64,000 nucleotides of DNA, from positions 4,588,001-4,652,000 of the forward strand of contig NZ_CP095552.1 in the NCBI RefSeq assembly GCF_023078355.1, read 5' to 3'. The position numbers and the translations under genes were made by a program. The notes beneath the pieces are model-generated. The model saw only the letters and a program-made list of their open reading frames with translations. It was not told where the DNA came from and searched no databases. The DNA comes from Gordonia hongkongensis (GTDB lineage: Bacteria; Actinomycetota; Actinomycetes; Mycobacteriales; Mycobacteriaceae). Below are positions 25,797-33,600 of the stretch, one piece after another (positions within the stretch are counted from its first letter, which is position 1; every line of letters begins with the position of its first letter).

Positions 25797-26045
25797 TCAG
25801 GGGTTCGGGTCGGGGATCTCCTGGTCGAGTTTCTCGTCGAGGGACTCGCCTTCCCGCTGTTCCCGGGCGGTCGTGCCGGTCCGATCACTGGCCGACCAGT
25901 CCTCGGGCGGGTCCATCCCCTCCTCGAGCGGGTCCTGACCGAGCCGGTCCTCGTCGAGATCCTCGAAACCGGCTGTCGACGTCAGATCGGGGTTGATTCC
26001 CTCGGATGCCGCTGTCGCACTGTCGCCCACGTTGTCGGTACTCAT
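25797..26045 (-). CDS. Small acidic protein, DUF5709-like
   Basis: This 82-residue acidic protein carries STAGFEDLDEDRLGQDPLEE, GMDPPEDWS and REQREGESLDEKLDQEIPDP. That pattern (an LxxDxLxxxPLEEGxxPPExW segment followed by GESLDxRLxxE) fits actinobacterial DUF5709 proteins of unknown function. The start was set at ATG 26,045 because GGAGG precedes it closely; longer frames upstream are arginine-rich artefacts. It is divergent from the PAS-ANTAR gene. It has no cysteines, membrane segment or signal. Stress association is plausible from its neighbours only. Confidence 0.75.
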   Translation of the reverse strand: MSTDNVGDSATAASEGINPDLTSTAGFEDLDEDRLGQDPLEEGMDPPEDWSASDRTGTTAREQREGESLDEKLDQEIPDPNP

Positions 26046-26273
26046 TCTCGTCCTCCTGGCCGTAGCCGAGATCGGTGTCGGTCGGGCCGGGTCTCGCCGT
26101 CGGCCCTGCGAGTACGGCGGATACCCGCGAGACACGGCACCGAAACGATCTCCGCGAGTCCTGCCCCGGGACACGCACCGGGTCGATTCCCGCCAAATGC
26201 GTCAGCCAGGTAAGCTCATCTTTCGCCCGAGACCGCTGGCATTCCTGTTGATTTGTGGTTTGTAGGGGTGAGG

Positions 26274-26942
26274 GTGACAGACGCCAACGATCACACCGCC
26301 GGCGAGTCCCGTATCAGTCACGTCGGCAGCTTCCGGTTCTTGTTCGACACCCAGGAATGGGAGTGGTCCGACGAGGTCGCCGAGATGCATGGTTATCGGC
26401 CCGGTGAGGTCACTCCGACGACCGAGCTGATCGCGGGGCACAAGCACCCGGACGACCGGCAGTCGTTCGAAGAGCTGCTCGCGACGATGCTCGACCGCCG
26501 GATCCCGTTCTCGAGCCGTCATCGCATCGTCGACACCAAAGGTGAGGTCCGCCACGTCGCGGTGGTGTCGCAGCAACTCACCGACGAATCCGGCGCCGTG
26601 ATCGGCGCCGAGGGGTTCTATCTCGATCTGACGGCAATCGAGGAGAAGGCCGTCAAGGACCGCGTCGACGAGCACGTCGCGCGATTCCGCGAGCACCAGG
26701 GCGTCATCGAGCAGGCCAAGGGCATGATCTCGCTGGCCTACGGCGTGAGCGCCGATCGCGCGTTCGAGGTCATGCGCTGGCGTTCGCAGACGGCCAACGT
26801 CAAGGTGAACGAGCTCGCGCGGTCGATCGTCACCGGCGTCCACCGATACGTGGTGCTACCGGACCCGGTCCGGCAGTCGTTCGACCATCTGCTGCTCAAC
26901 GCACACCGCTTCGACGACGAGAACGCCTCGTCCTCGAAGTAG
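26274..26942 (+). CDS. PAS-ANTAR RNA-binding regulator
   Basis: This 222-residue protein pairs a PAS_3-type sensor (FRFLFDTQEWEWSDEVAEMH, GYRPGEVTPTTELIAGHKHP) with a C-terminal ANTAR domain (HQGVIEQAKGMISLAYGVSA, DRAFEVMRWRSQ). ANTAR domains bind paired stem-loops in nascent RNA and prevent termination. GTG 26,274 was chosen because AGGGG lies five bases before it. No phospho-acceptor domain is present, so the signal likely enters by the PAS ligand. A second ANTAR protein (GAF type) is at 35,431-36,114. RNA targets in this window were not identified. Confidence 0.88.
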   Translation: MTDANDHTAGESRISHVGSFRFLFDTQEWEWSDEVAEMHGYRPGEVTPTTELIAGHKHPDDRQSFEELLATMLDRRIPFSSRHRIVDTKGEVRHVAVVSQQLTDESGAVIGAEGFYLDLTAIEEKAVKDRVDEHVARFREHQGVIEQAKGMISLAYGVSADRAFEVMRWRSQTANVKVNELARSIVTGVHRYVVLPDPVRQSFDHLLLNAHRFDDENASSSK

Positions 26943-27079
26943 CACCGACGCACCACCGTTCATCGCGTCCACGGGCGGTTTCACCGCCGACATTCCGGGG
27001 TATCCGGACCGGCACGAGATAGGTGCCGGAAACCGGCAGTCATCTGCGGCTCGCCGAGGCCGCGATCGTGCAGGCCCGG

Positions 27080-27109
27080 TTGAGAACACAGCCGTTGCGA
27101 CCCTAGTGA
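27080..27109 (+). promoter_or_regulatory. Promoter giving a probable leaderless glycosyltransferase mRNA
   Basis: TTGAGA (27,080-27,085), an 18-base spacer and TAGTGA (27,104-27,109) resemble a housekeeping promoter. The GTG start at 27,116 is seven bases after the -10, where transcription would begin. No ribosome site precedes that GTG. Both facts fit a leaderless transcript. Confidence 0.5.
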
Positions 27110-27115
27110 ACGGAT

Positions 27116-28315
27116 GTGGCAGTGAGCAGTGCGCAGCCAGGCGGAACAGCAACCCTCGAGACAACGGGGTCGAACACGACACGAGGTCTGTCGACGATGT
27201 CGGCGGGCCTCGGTTCGCGGAGGGGCGGTGCGACCCGCGTGCGCGTCGCGTCGGTGCCGCACTCCCATGTGTACGTCCGCCACCTGTCGCCGCTGAACGG
27301 GACGGTCAGCGGGCTCGACTCCGGCCCGGTCTCGGTCGTCCGCCTGCCCGACCCGGTTCCGGCCGACGGCGCCAAGGTGCCGGGCGGCTGGTGGCCCCCG
27401 CTGATGCTCGACCCCGCGTGGATCGCCCGCAACCACAACGAGTTCGACGTCTTCCACCTCCACTTCGGGTTCGACGCCGTCGAGCCGGCCGAGATGTCGA
27501 AGGTGATCGACGAGCTGCGCACCCACGGCAAACCACTCGTGTACACGCTGCACGATCTGCGCAATCCGCATCACCCCGAACCGGGACGCCACGAGGAGGT
27601 CTTGGACATCCTCGTACCGGCGGCGGATGAGGTCATCACCCTGACCCCCGGCGTCTCCCGGGAGATCGCGCGCCGCTGGCAGCGCAAGGCGACCGTGCTG
27701 CCTCACCCGCATGTCGTGCCGCCCGGCCGATTCGGTCCGCGCGCGCCGCACGCCGACGACTTCGTGGTGGGGGTGCACGCCAAGAGCATTCGCGCCAACA
27801 TGGATCCGCTGCCGGTGATCATGACCCTGCTCGAGGCGGCCGCGGACTACCCGGACATGACGGTTCAGATCAACCTCCACGACGAGGTGTTCGTCCCCGG
27901 GAAGCACGCGTACAACCCGGACTTCGGCACCACGGCGCTGGCACTCTCCCGGCATCCGTATGCGCGCGTACTCGTGCACGAGTACTTCTCCGACGATCAG
28001 CTGTGGGATTACTTGCGGAGCGTGGACGTGTCGGTACTGCCGTACCGATTCGGTACCCACTCCGGGTGGCTCGAGGCCTGCCACGATCTCGGAACCACCG
28101 TGATCGCGCCGAGCTGCGGCTTCTACCGCGAGCAGCAGGACTGCCTGTCCTTCGAGTTCACCGAGGACACCTTCGATCCGGACTCACTCGTTTCTGCTCT
28201 GGCACAGGCATATTCGGCTCGTCCCGCGGCGGCCTCGTGGCCCGACCGGCGCGCGCAGCGCGAGTCGCTCGCCGAGCAGCACGCCGCCCTCTACACCAGG
28301 GCTCTGGATGCGTGA
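27116..28315 (+). CDS. Glycosyltransferase-like protein (GT-B fold), first gene of a glycan operon
   Basis: This 399-residue cytosolic protein looks like a GT-B glycosyltransferase. It has an N-terminal Rossmann-like half with FDVFHLHFGFDAV and KPLVYTLHDLRNPHHPEPGR, and a C-terminal half with VHEYFSDDQLWDYLRSVDVS, VLPYRFGTHSGWLEACHDLG and TTVIAPSCGFYREQ. Those resemble the donor-site region of GT4 enzymes, although the usual EX7E motif is not obvious (here GWLEACHDLG). GTG 27,116 may be leaderless; ATG 27,197 is the alternative. It overlaps the next gene by eight bases. Donor and acceptor are unknown. Confidence 0.72.
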   Translation: MAVSSAQPGGTATLETTGSNTTRGLSTMSAGLGSRRGGATRVRVASVPHSHVYVRHLSPLNGTVSGLDSGPVSVVRLPDPVPADGAKVPGGWWPPLMLDPAWIARNHNEFDVFHLHFGFDAVEPAEMSKVIDELRTHGKPLVYTLHDLRNPHHPEPGRHEEVLDILVPAADEVITLTPGVSREIARRWQRKATVLPHPHVVPPGRFGPRAPHADDFVVGVHAKSIRANMDPLPVIMTLLEAAADYPDMTVQINLHDEVFVPGKHAYNPDFGTTALALSRHPYARVLVHEYFSDDQLWDYLRSVDVSVLPYRFGTHSGWLEACHDLGTTVIAPSCGFYREQQDCLSFEFTEDTFDPDSLVSALAQAYSARPAAASWPDRRAQRESLAEQHAALYTRALDA

Positions 28316-29414
28316 CACGTTGAGGATCGCCATCGTCGCGTCGAGCCGCTACCCGATCGCGCAGCCGTTCGCGGGCGGACTCGAGGCCCACGTCTGGCAT
28401 CTCACTCGCGCCCTCACCCTCGCCGGTCACGAGGTCACGCTGTTCGCGGGCGCGGGCAGCGATCTGCCGGTCGACTCGGATCGCCTGCGCGGCGAGTTGT
28501 TCGAGCCCTCCGCGGCCGCACGCTCGGATGTGTCGATGCCCCAACTCGAAGCACTGCAGGATCATCACGCGTACCTGTCGCTCATGCTGTCGTTCACCAA
28601 CAACCCCGGCGACTACGACGTGATCCACAATCACAGCCTGCACTACCTCCCGGTCGCCATGGGTCCGGCCGTCGAGACCCCGATGGTCACCACGCTGCAC
28701 ACCCCGCCGACGCCGTGGCTCGAGTCCGCGCTGACCCTTGCGCCCGGTACGCGTTGTGTCGCCGTCAGTCGGCACACGGCACAGTCCTGGTCGCATGTGC
28801 TCGGCGAGATCCCGGTGGTGCACAACGGGGTTCAGTTGGACCGCTGGCCCGCCGGCCCCGGCGGAGACGACCTGGTGTGGTTCGGCCGGTTCGTACCGGA
28901 GAAGGGCGCCCACCTCGCGATCGAGGCCGCCCAGCGCGCGGGTCGTCGGCTCCGGTTGGCCGGACCCACCAGCGACACAACGTATTTCGAGCAACAGATC
29001 GCCCCGTCGCTGGGCGGGCTCGTCCACTATGAGGGACACCTCCACCAGCACGACCTGGCGCGATTGGTCGGCTCCTGCGGCGCGACCCTGGTGACCCCGG
29101 TGTGGGACGAGCCCTACGGCCTCGTGGTGGCCGAATCCCTTGCCTGCGGCACCCCGGTGGCGTGCTTCGCCCGTGGCGGTATCCCCGAGATCGTCGGCGA
29201 GCACGCCGGCGTCCTCGTGCCGCCGGGCGACATCGACGCGCTGGCCCTCGCGGTGGACGATGCGCTCACCCTCGACCGGGGCCTCGTGCGTCGGCGCGCG
29301 GAGGACCACTGCACGGACATCGCGATGATCGATCGGTACCTCGACATCTACGCCGATCTGGTCGCCGGGCGCCCGTTGGCCGACTCCTCGCTCCCCCGGG
29401 AGGTCGGGGTGTGA
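28308..29414 (+). CDS. Glycosyltransferase family 4
   Basis: The 368-residue GT4 enzyme starts RIAIVASSRYPIAQPFAGGL, with the acceptor-side motif GGLEAHVWHLTRALTLAGHE. It continues with VIHNHSLHYLPVAM, NGVQLDRWP, VWFGRFVPEKGAHLAIEAAQ and the donor-binding EPYGLVVAESLACGTPVACF (an EX7E motif). It is a retaining transferase that uses a nucleotide-sugar or GDP-sugar donor. The start overlaps the upstream gene by eight bases and its stop overlaps the next start as GTGA. It is the most canonical member of the four-gene operon. Confidence 0.88.
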   Translation: MRDTLRIAIVASSRYPIAQPFAGGLEAHVWHLTRALTLAGHEVTLFAGAGSDLPVDSDRLRGELFEPSAAARSDVSMPQLEALQDHHAYLSLMLSFTNNPGDYDVIHNHSLHYLPVAMGPAVETPMVTTLHTPPTPWLESALTLAPGTRCVAVSRHTAQSWSHVLGEIPVVHNGVQLDRWPAGPGGDDLVWFGRFVPEKGAHLAIEAAQRAGRRLRLAGPTSDTTYFEQQIAPSLGGLVHYEGHLHQHDLARLVGSCGATLVTPVWDEPYGLVVAESLACGTPVACFARGGIPEIVGEHAGVLVPPGDIDALALAVDDALTLDRGLVRRRAEDHCTDIAMIDRYLDIYADLVAGRPLADSSLPREVGV

Positions 29415-30391
29415 TCGGTTACTACGTTCACCATCAGGGCCGCGGACACTGTTCCCGGGCCACTGCCGTCGCCGGCCACCTCGGCACCGACGTCGTCGCG
29501 CTGACCAGCGCGTCGCTGACCGCCCCGGTGTTCAGCGAGGTGATCACGCTCGAGCGCGACGACGCCGACCCGCAGCCGCGGGACGTCGACGCCGGCGGCC
29601 TGCTGCACTGGGCCCCACGGCACGACGGCGGACTACGCACACGCATGGCGCAGCTGGCCGAGTTCGTCGAGACGCGCCGACCGGCCGCCGTCGTCGTCGA
29701 CGTATCGGTGGAAGTCACCCTCTTTCTCCGGCTGATGGGCGTGCCGGTGATCGTGACGGCGCAGCCCGGCGTTCGCGACGATCTGCCGCATCAGCTCGCC
29801 TACCGGGCGGCCGATGCGATCATCGCGCCCTGGCCCGCCGAGCTGTATCAACCGGACTGGCTCCGGGAGCATCTGCCGAAAACGGTCTTCACCGGCGGTA
29901 TCTCGCGGTTCGACGGACGACTCCCCGTGTCCCACCCCACCTTCGCCGCCGACATCCTCGTCGTCACCGGCGCGGGCGGGGTACCGGGTGCCCCGCATCC
30001 GGCGACCACACTCGGCGAGGAGCTCCCGGAGCACACCGTCGTCGGGCTCGGACCCGCCTTCGGAACGTGGGTCGACGACCCGTGGCCCTTCCTGTGCAGC
30101 GCGCGGGTGACCGTCATCGGCGCGGGTCAGGGAAGCGTGGCCGACGCCGCCGCGGCCGGGCGCCCGGCGGTGGTCATCCCCGAGGACCGACCCTTCGCCG
30201 AACAACGGGCAACCGGCAACACCCTCGCACGCTCCGAACTCGCCCTCGTCACGTCGTCATGGCCGTCCGCCGAACGCTGGCGCTCGATTCTCGACACCGC
30301 CGGGAGTTCGTCGCCGGAGTGGTCGCGGTGGCACACCGCCGGCGCCGCCGAACGTGCGGCGCGGGCGATCGAGGCGGTCGCGCACCGATGA
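29411..30391 (+). CDS. MurG-like (GT28-type) glycosyltransferase
   Basis: The 326-residue protein opens MIGYYVHHQGRGHCSRATAV, the GxGHxxR-type start seen in MurG/GT28 and related transferases. Its C-terminal half has VVTGAGGVPGAPHP, VTVIGAGQGSVADAAAAGRP and AVVIPEDRPFAEQRATGNTL, the expected nucleotide-sugar site. It is translationally coupled on both sides (GTGA and ATGA four-base overlaps). Size is slightly below MurG. Acceptor unknown; it is clearly not the cell-wall murG because no division genes are near. Confidence 0.8.
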   Translation: MIGYYVHHQGRGHCSRATAVAGHLGTDVVALTSASLTAPVFSEVITLERDDADPQPRDVDAGGLLHWAPRHDGGLRTRMAQLAEFVETRRPAAVVVDVSVEVTLFLRLMGVPVIVTAQPGVRDDLPHQLAYRAADAIIAPWPAELYQPDWLREHLPKTVFTGGISRFDGRLPVSHPTFAADILVVTGAGGVPGAPHPATTLGEELPEHTVVGLGPAFGTWVDDPWPFLCSARVTVIGAGQGSVADAAAAGRPAVVIPEDRPFAEQRATGNTLARSELALVTSSWPSAERWRSILDTAGSSSPEWSRWHTAGAAERAARAIEAVAHR

Positions 30392-31248
30392 CCGGCGTCC
30401 CCGAGGTGGCCGCCGTCATCACGATCGTGTCGGGGCGGCACCGCCACCTTCGACGACAACTCAAGGCGTTCGCCCATTCGACCCGGCGGCCCGACCTGCA
30501 CTACGTGGTGGCCATGGACGACCCCGACATCACATCTGTCACCGACGGTCATCCGGTGGAGGTCATCCGGTTCGCCAACGACGACCCGGACACCCTGCAA
30601 CTCGCCGATGCCCGGAACGCCGGCGCCACGGCCGCCATGACCGCGGGGGCCTCGCTCTTGGTGTTCCTCGACGTCGACTGCATCCCCGGCCCGGACATGC
30701 TCGAGCGCTACCTCCGCTCGTGCACGGCGACACCGGACCTGAAAGTCCTCTACTGCGGCCCGGTCACCTACCTCCCCTGCGACCAGCCGACCTTCGATGC
30801 GCGCGAGCTCGCCCGGTTCACCGATCCGCACCCGGCGCGTCCGTCACCGGGAACCGGGCAGACACAACTCTCATCGGAGCTGATGCTCTTCTGGTCGCTG
30901 TCGTTCGCGGTCCGGGCGACCGATTGGCTCGCCCTGGGCGGCTTCCACCCCGGCTACCGCGGTTACGGCGGCGAGGACACGGACTTCGCGATGTCCGCGC
31001 GCGACAACGGGTTTCGGATCGCCTGGGTTGGTGGCGCACACGCCTACCACCAGCACCATCCGGTCTCGAACCCGCCGGTCGAACACCTTGCGGACATCCT
31101 CCGCAACGCACGGGTGTTTTACCGGCGATGGGGCACCTGGCCCATGGAGGGGTGGCTGCGCGCGTTCGCCGACCGCGGCCTGGTCGCCTACGACACCGCA
31201 GGCGACGAGTGGCTCCGGGTCAGCGACGGAACTTCGAGAACCCGATGA
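30388..31248 (+). CDS. Glycosyltransferase family 2
   Basis: This 286-residue GT-A enzyme has ITIVSGRHRHLRRQLKAFAH, a metal-binding DxD in LLVFLDVDCIPGPDML and the galactosyltransferase-like segment LGGFHPGYRGYGGEDTDFAM. In that segment GEDxDF supplies the catalytic base region. A late histidine pair in HAYHQHHPVSNPP could be the third metal ligand. ATG 30,388 overlaps the upstream stop. The last 29 bases overlap the opposing anti-sigma gene. It completes a four-transferase operon with no transporter, ligase or polymerase, so the product may be a small intracellular glycoside or glycolipid. Confidence 0.85.
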   Translation: MTGVPEVAAVITIVSGRHRHLRRQLKAFAHSTRRPDLHYVVAMDDPDITSVTDGHPVEVIRFANDDPDTLQLADARNAGATAAMTAGASLLVFLDVDCIPGPDMLERYLRSCTATPDLKVLYCGPVTYLPCDQPTFDARELARFTDPHPARPSPGTGQTQLSSELMLFWSLSFAVRATDWLALGGFHPGYRGYGGEDTDFAMSARDNGFRIAWVGGAHAYHQHHPVSNPPVEHLADILRNARVFYRRWGTWPMEGWLRAFADRGLVAYDTAGDEWLRVSDGTSRTR

Positions 31249-31645
31249 CGACGCCGCGGGAGGCGGCACCCGGGAGCGGTTCGTCGTAGGAGATCGTGTG
31301 AGTGTCGGTGACGGTCTGCACGATCCGCCATCCGAAAGTCGACTGCTTCAGGGTCACGTCCGGGACGAGCTCGCCTCGGATCTCGCCGATCACGCCCTGC
31401 GACGACATGTGCAGGGTCAGTTCGATGGACGACTCCTCAGCGGCGGCGGAGATGATCTGCGAGCAGATCTCGTCCACGGCCACCTTGGCGTCGATGACGT
31501 CGTCGAGCGCCCAGTCGTCGATGTACAGCGCGGTCTCGACCAGAGCGCGCATCAGCGCGAGACGATCGGTGGCGGCCGGAACCCGCAGGACCGTCGGCGT
31601 ACCGCCGTCGATCGATAGCTGGGACGTCGCGTCGGAATCGGTCAT
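31220..31645 (-). CDS. Anti-sigma factor of the RsbW/UsfX type
   Basis: This 141-residue protein resembles M. tuberculosis UsfX, the SigF anti-sigma factor. It has LMRALVETALYIDDWALDDV, the degenerate N-box AVDEICSQIISAAAEE, and GWRIVQTVTDTHTISYDEPL near the end. As in UsfX the usual Asn of the N-box is replaced (Gln here), so kinase activity is doubtful. ATG 31,645 was chosen by homology; an open frame extends upstream but is not family-like. It overlaps the GT2 gene tail-to-tail by 29 bases. The cognate sigma gene is 2 kb away at 33,590, not in the same operon as it is in mycobacteria. Confidence 0.78.
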   Translation of the reverse strand: MTDSDATSQLSIDGGTPTVLRVPAATDRLALMRALVETALYIDDWALDDVIDAKVAVDEICSQIISAAAEESSIELTLHMSSQGVIGEIRGELVPDVTLKQSTFGWRIVQTVTDTHTISYDEPLPGAASRGVVIGFSKFRR

Positions 31646-31968
31646 CAAATGAGTCTTCTTCGCCCGTTGATTGGTGGTGCCGATCTCGGCTGGTCTGGTC
31701 ATGAGTGCCCCGTGATTCCGTGTTCCAAACCGCGGCCGGAGGACCTTGCCGCGCTGAACGTGCCCCCCGAACACGTGTCGACACGTTAGCAGAGCGTTTA
31801 CCCAGATCATGACTCGATGAGATTCACGTCTCCATCCGTCCCATGACCGACGCGGTCGCGGTGAGGCGACGTTTCATCGCCCGCCGCTCGCGGTAAACCC
31901 TCCGCACCGAGGCCGGTGTCGAGCACGCCGGCCACCGAGCCCCGACCAGACAGCGCAGGGAGTGCACC
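31646..31968. other. Divergent intergenic region upstream of the anti-sigma gene
   Basis: These 323 bases separate the anti-sigma gene from a small membrane-protein gene. They hold a perfect 14-bp palindrome (listed separately). On the minus strand a GGGTAA near 31,798-31,803 resembles the -10 of SigF-type promoters, but no matching GTTT -35 is at the right distance. No gene is convincing here. Confidence 0.45.
31773..31786. promoter_or_regulatory. Palindromic site in the anti-sigma promoter region
   Basis: ACGTGTCGACACGT is a perfect 14-bp palindrome in non-coding sequence about 130 bases before the anti-sigma start. It could be an operator for a dimeric regulator; no protein is suggested by the sequence alone. 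Confidence 0.35.
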
Positions 31969-32418
31969 ATGCCAGATCTGACACCCGAACGAGAAGTCGC
32001 GTCGCGTGAGGCCATCGCGCGGCGCCCGGCACGAAAGTCGCGAGGACTGAAGGCCGTCGGCCTACTCGGCTTCGTCTGCCTCGGACTCATGCTGGTGCTC
32101 GCCGGCATCGCCATCGCCGCCGGTGCGACCGACCGCGATGCGACGGTGTGGCTGGCGGTCGGCGCCGTCGTCATGGGTCTGATCGCGATCGGACTGCTGA
32201 TCGGCAGCCGTGTCCTGCTGCGACGTCGCGCAGCCCGCGACGGCGATCGGGCCCATCAGGACCCGATCCAGCCCGAGACCACCGCCGAGGAAGCCGAACG
32301 CTATGAGGAGCGGTTCCACGACTTCCCGGTGGAACACGCCGGAAAGAGTGAACGAGGACGAGACGACCGCCTCGAGGAGATTCGCGAAGAGCGTCGAGCC
32401 GACAACGGAAAGGCCTAG
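31969..32418 (+). CDS. Small membrane protein of unknown function
   Basis: I do not recognise this 149-residue protein. It has a basic N-terminal stretch (REAIARRPARKSRGLKAVG), two hydrophobic segments (LLGFVCLGLMLVLAGIAIAA and VWLAVGAVVMGLIAIGLLIG) and a charged, Glu/Arg-rich tail from about residue 90. A CAGGGAG ribosome site precedes the ATG. It lies three bases before the alcohol dehydrogenase gene and is surely co-transcribed with it. It probably sits in the cytoplasmic membrane with the tail in the cytosol. It is conserved-hypothetical at best. Confidence 0.7.
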   Translation: MPDLTPEREVASREAIARRPARKSRGLKAVGLLGFVCLGLMLVLAGIAIAAGATDRDATVWLAVGAVVMGLIAIGLLIGSRVLLRRRAARDGDRAHQDPIQPETTAEEAERYEERFHDFPVEHAGKSERGRDDRLEEIREERRADNGKA

Positions 32419-32421
32419 AGA

Positions 32422-33600
32422 ATGCGTGCAGTCACTTGGCAGGGCAAGCGGAACGTGTCGGTCGAGACCGTGCCCGACCCCAAGATCATCGAGCCCACCG
32501 ACGCCATCATCAAGGTCACCTCGACCAACATCTGCGGGTCGGACCTCCACCTCTACGAAGTTCTCGGCCCGTTCATGCAGGCCGGCGACATCCTCGGGCA
32601 CGAGCCGATGGGGATCGTCGAGGAGGTCGGCAGCGACACCGGCGACCTGCGGGTCGGCGACCGGGTGGTCATCCCCTTCCAGATCGCCTGCGGCACGTGT
32701 CTTTTCTGTCACGACGGACTCATGACGCAGTGTGAGACGACCCGCGTCACCGAACAGGGGACGGGCGCCGCACTGTTCGGCTACTCCCAGCTCTACGGCT
32801 CCGTGCCCGGCGGGCAGGCCGAGTACCTGCGCGTGCCGCAGGCCCAGTTCACCCACATCAAGGTGCCGCTGGAGAAGCCCGACTCGCGGTACGTCTATCT
32901 CTCCGATGTGTTGCCGACGGCTTGGCAGGCCGTCGCCTACGCCGAGATCCCCCAGGGCGGAACCGTCACGGTGCTGGGCCTCGGCCCCATCGGCGACATG
33001 GCTGCCCGCATCGCCACGCACCAGGGAGCGCGGGTCATCGGCGTCGACCGCGTGCCCGAGCGACTCGCCCGGGCGGAGGCCCGCGGCATCGAGACCGTGA
33101 ACTTCGACGCCGTCGACAACGTCGGCGACGCCATCCGCGACCTGACCGGAGGACTGGGTACCGATTCGGTCATCGACGCTGTCGGCATGGAGGCCCACGG
33201 GTCGCCTATCAACAAGGCGCTGCAGAGCGTCGTCGGCCTGCTACCGGACGCCGTCGCCCGCAAGGCGATGTCGGAGGTGGGTACCGATCGGCTGGGCGCG
33301 CTCTACTCAGCGATCGACATCGTCAAACGCGGCGGCACGATCTCGCTCTCCGGGGTGTACGGCGGCGCGGCCGACCCGCTGCCGATGCTGACCATGTTCG
33401 ACAAGCAGATTCGGCTGCACATGGGTCAGGCGAACGTGAAGCGCTGGGTCGACGACATCATGCCGCTGCTGACCGACGACGACCCGTTGGGCGTCGACAC
33501 CTTCGCCACCCACGAACTACCGCTCAGCGAGGCACCGAAGGCCTACGAGACATTCCAGAAGAAGGACGACGGGATGGTCAAGGTGATTCTCAAGCCGTGA
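32422..33600 (+). CDS. Zinc-dependent alcohol dehydrogenase, formaldehyde-dehydrogenase-like
   Basis: This 392-residue medium-chain dehydrogenase has the catalytic-zinc motif TNICGSDLHLYE, GHEPMGIVEEVG, a structural-zinc cysteine group in CGTCLFCHDGLMTQCE and the NAD fold VTVLGLGPIGDMAARIA. The long insert and phrases such as SDVLPTAWQAV resemble glutathione-independent formaldehyde dehydrogenase and threonine dehydrogenase-like enzymes. It is placed after a small membrane-protein gene by three bases. Its end overlaps sigF tail-to-tail by 11 bases. The GcoA reaction elsewhere in this window releases formaldehyde, but the genes are 24 kb apart and a link is only a possibility. Confidence 0.85.
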   Translation: MRAVTWQGKRNVSVETVPDPKIIEPTDAIIKVTSTNICGSDLHLYEVLGPFMQAGDILGHEPMGIVEEVGSDTGDLRVGDRVVIPFQIACGTCLFCHDGLMTQCETTRVTEQGTGAALFGYSQLYGSVPGGQAEYLRVPQAQFTHIKVPLEKPDSRYVYLSDVLPTAWQAVAYAEIPQGGTVTVLGLGPIGDMAARIATHQGARVIGVDRVPERLARAEARGIETVNFDAVDNVGDAIRDLTGGLGTDSVIDAVGMEAHGSPINKALQSVVGLLPDAVARKAMSEVGTDRLGALYSAIDIVKRGGTISLSGVYGGAADPLPMLTMFDKQIRLHMGQANVKRWVDDIMPLLTDDDPLGVDTFATHELPLSEAPKAYETFQKKDDGMVKVILKP

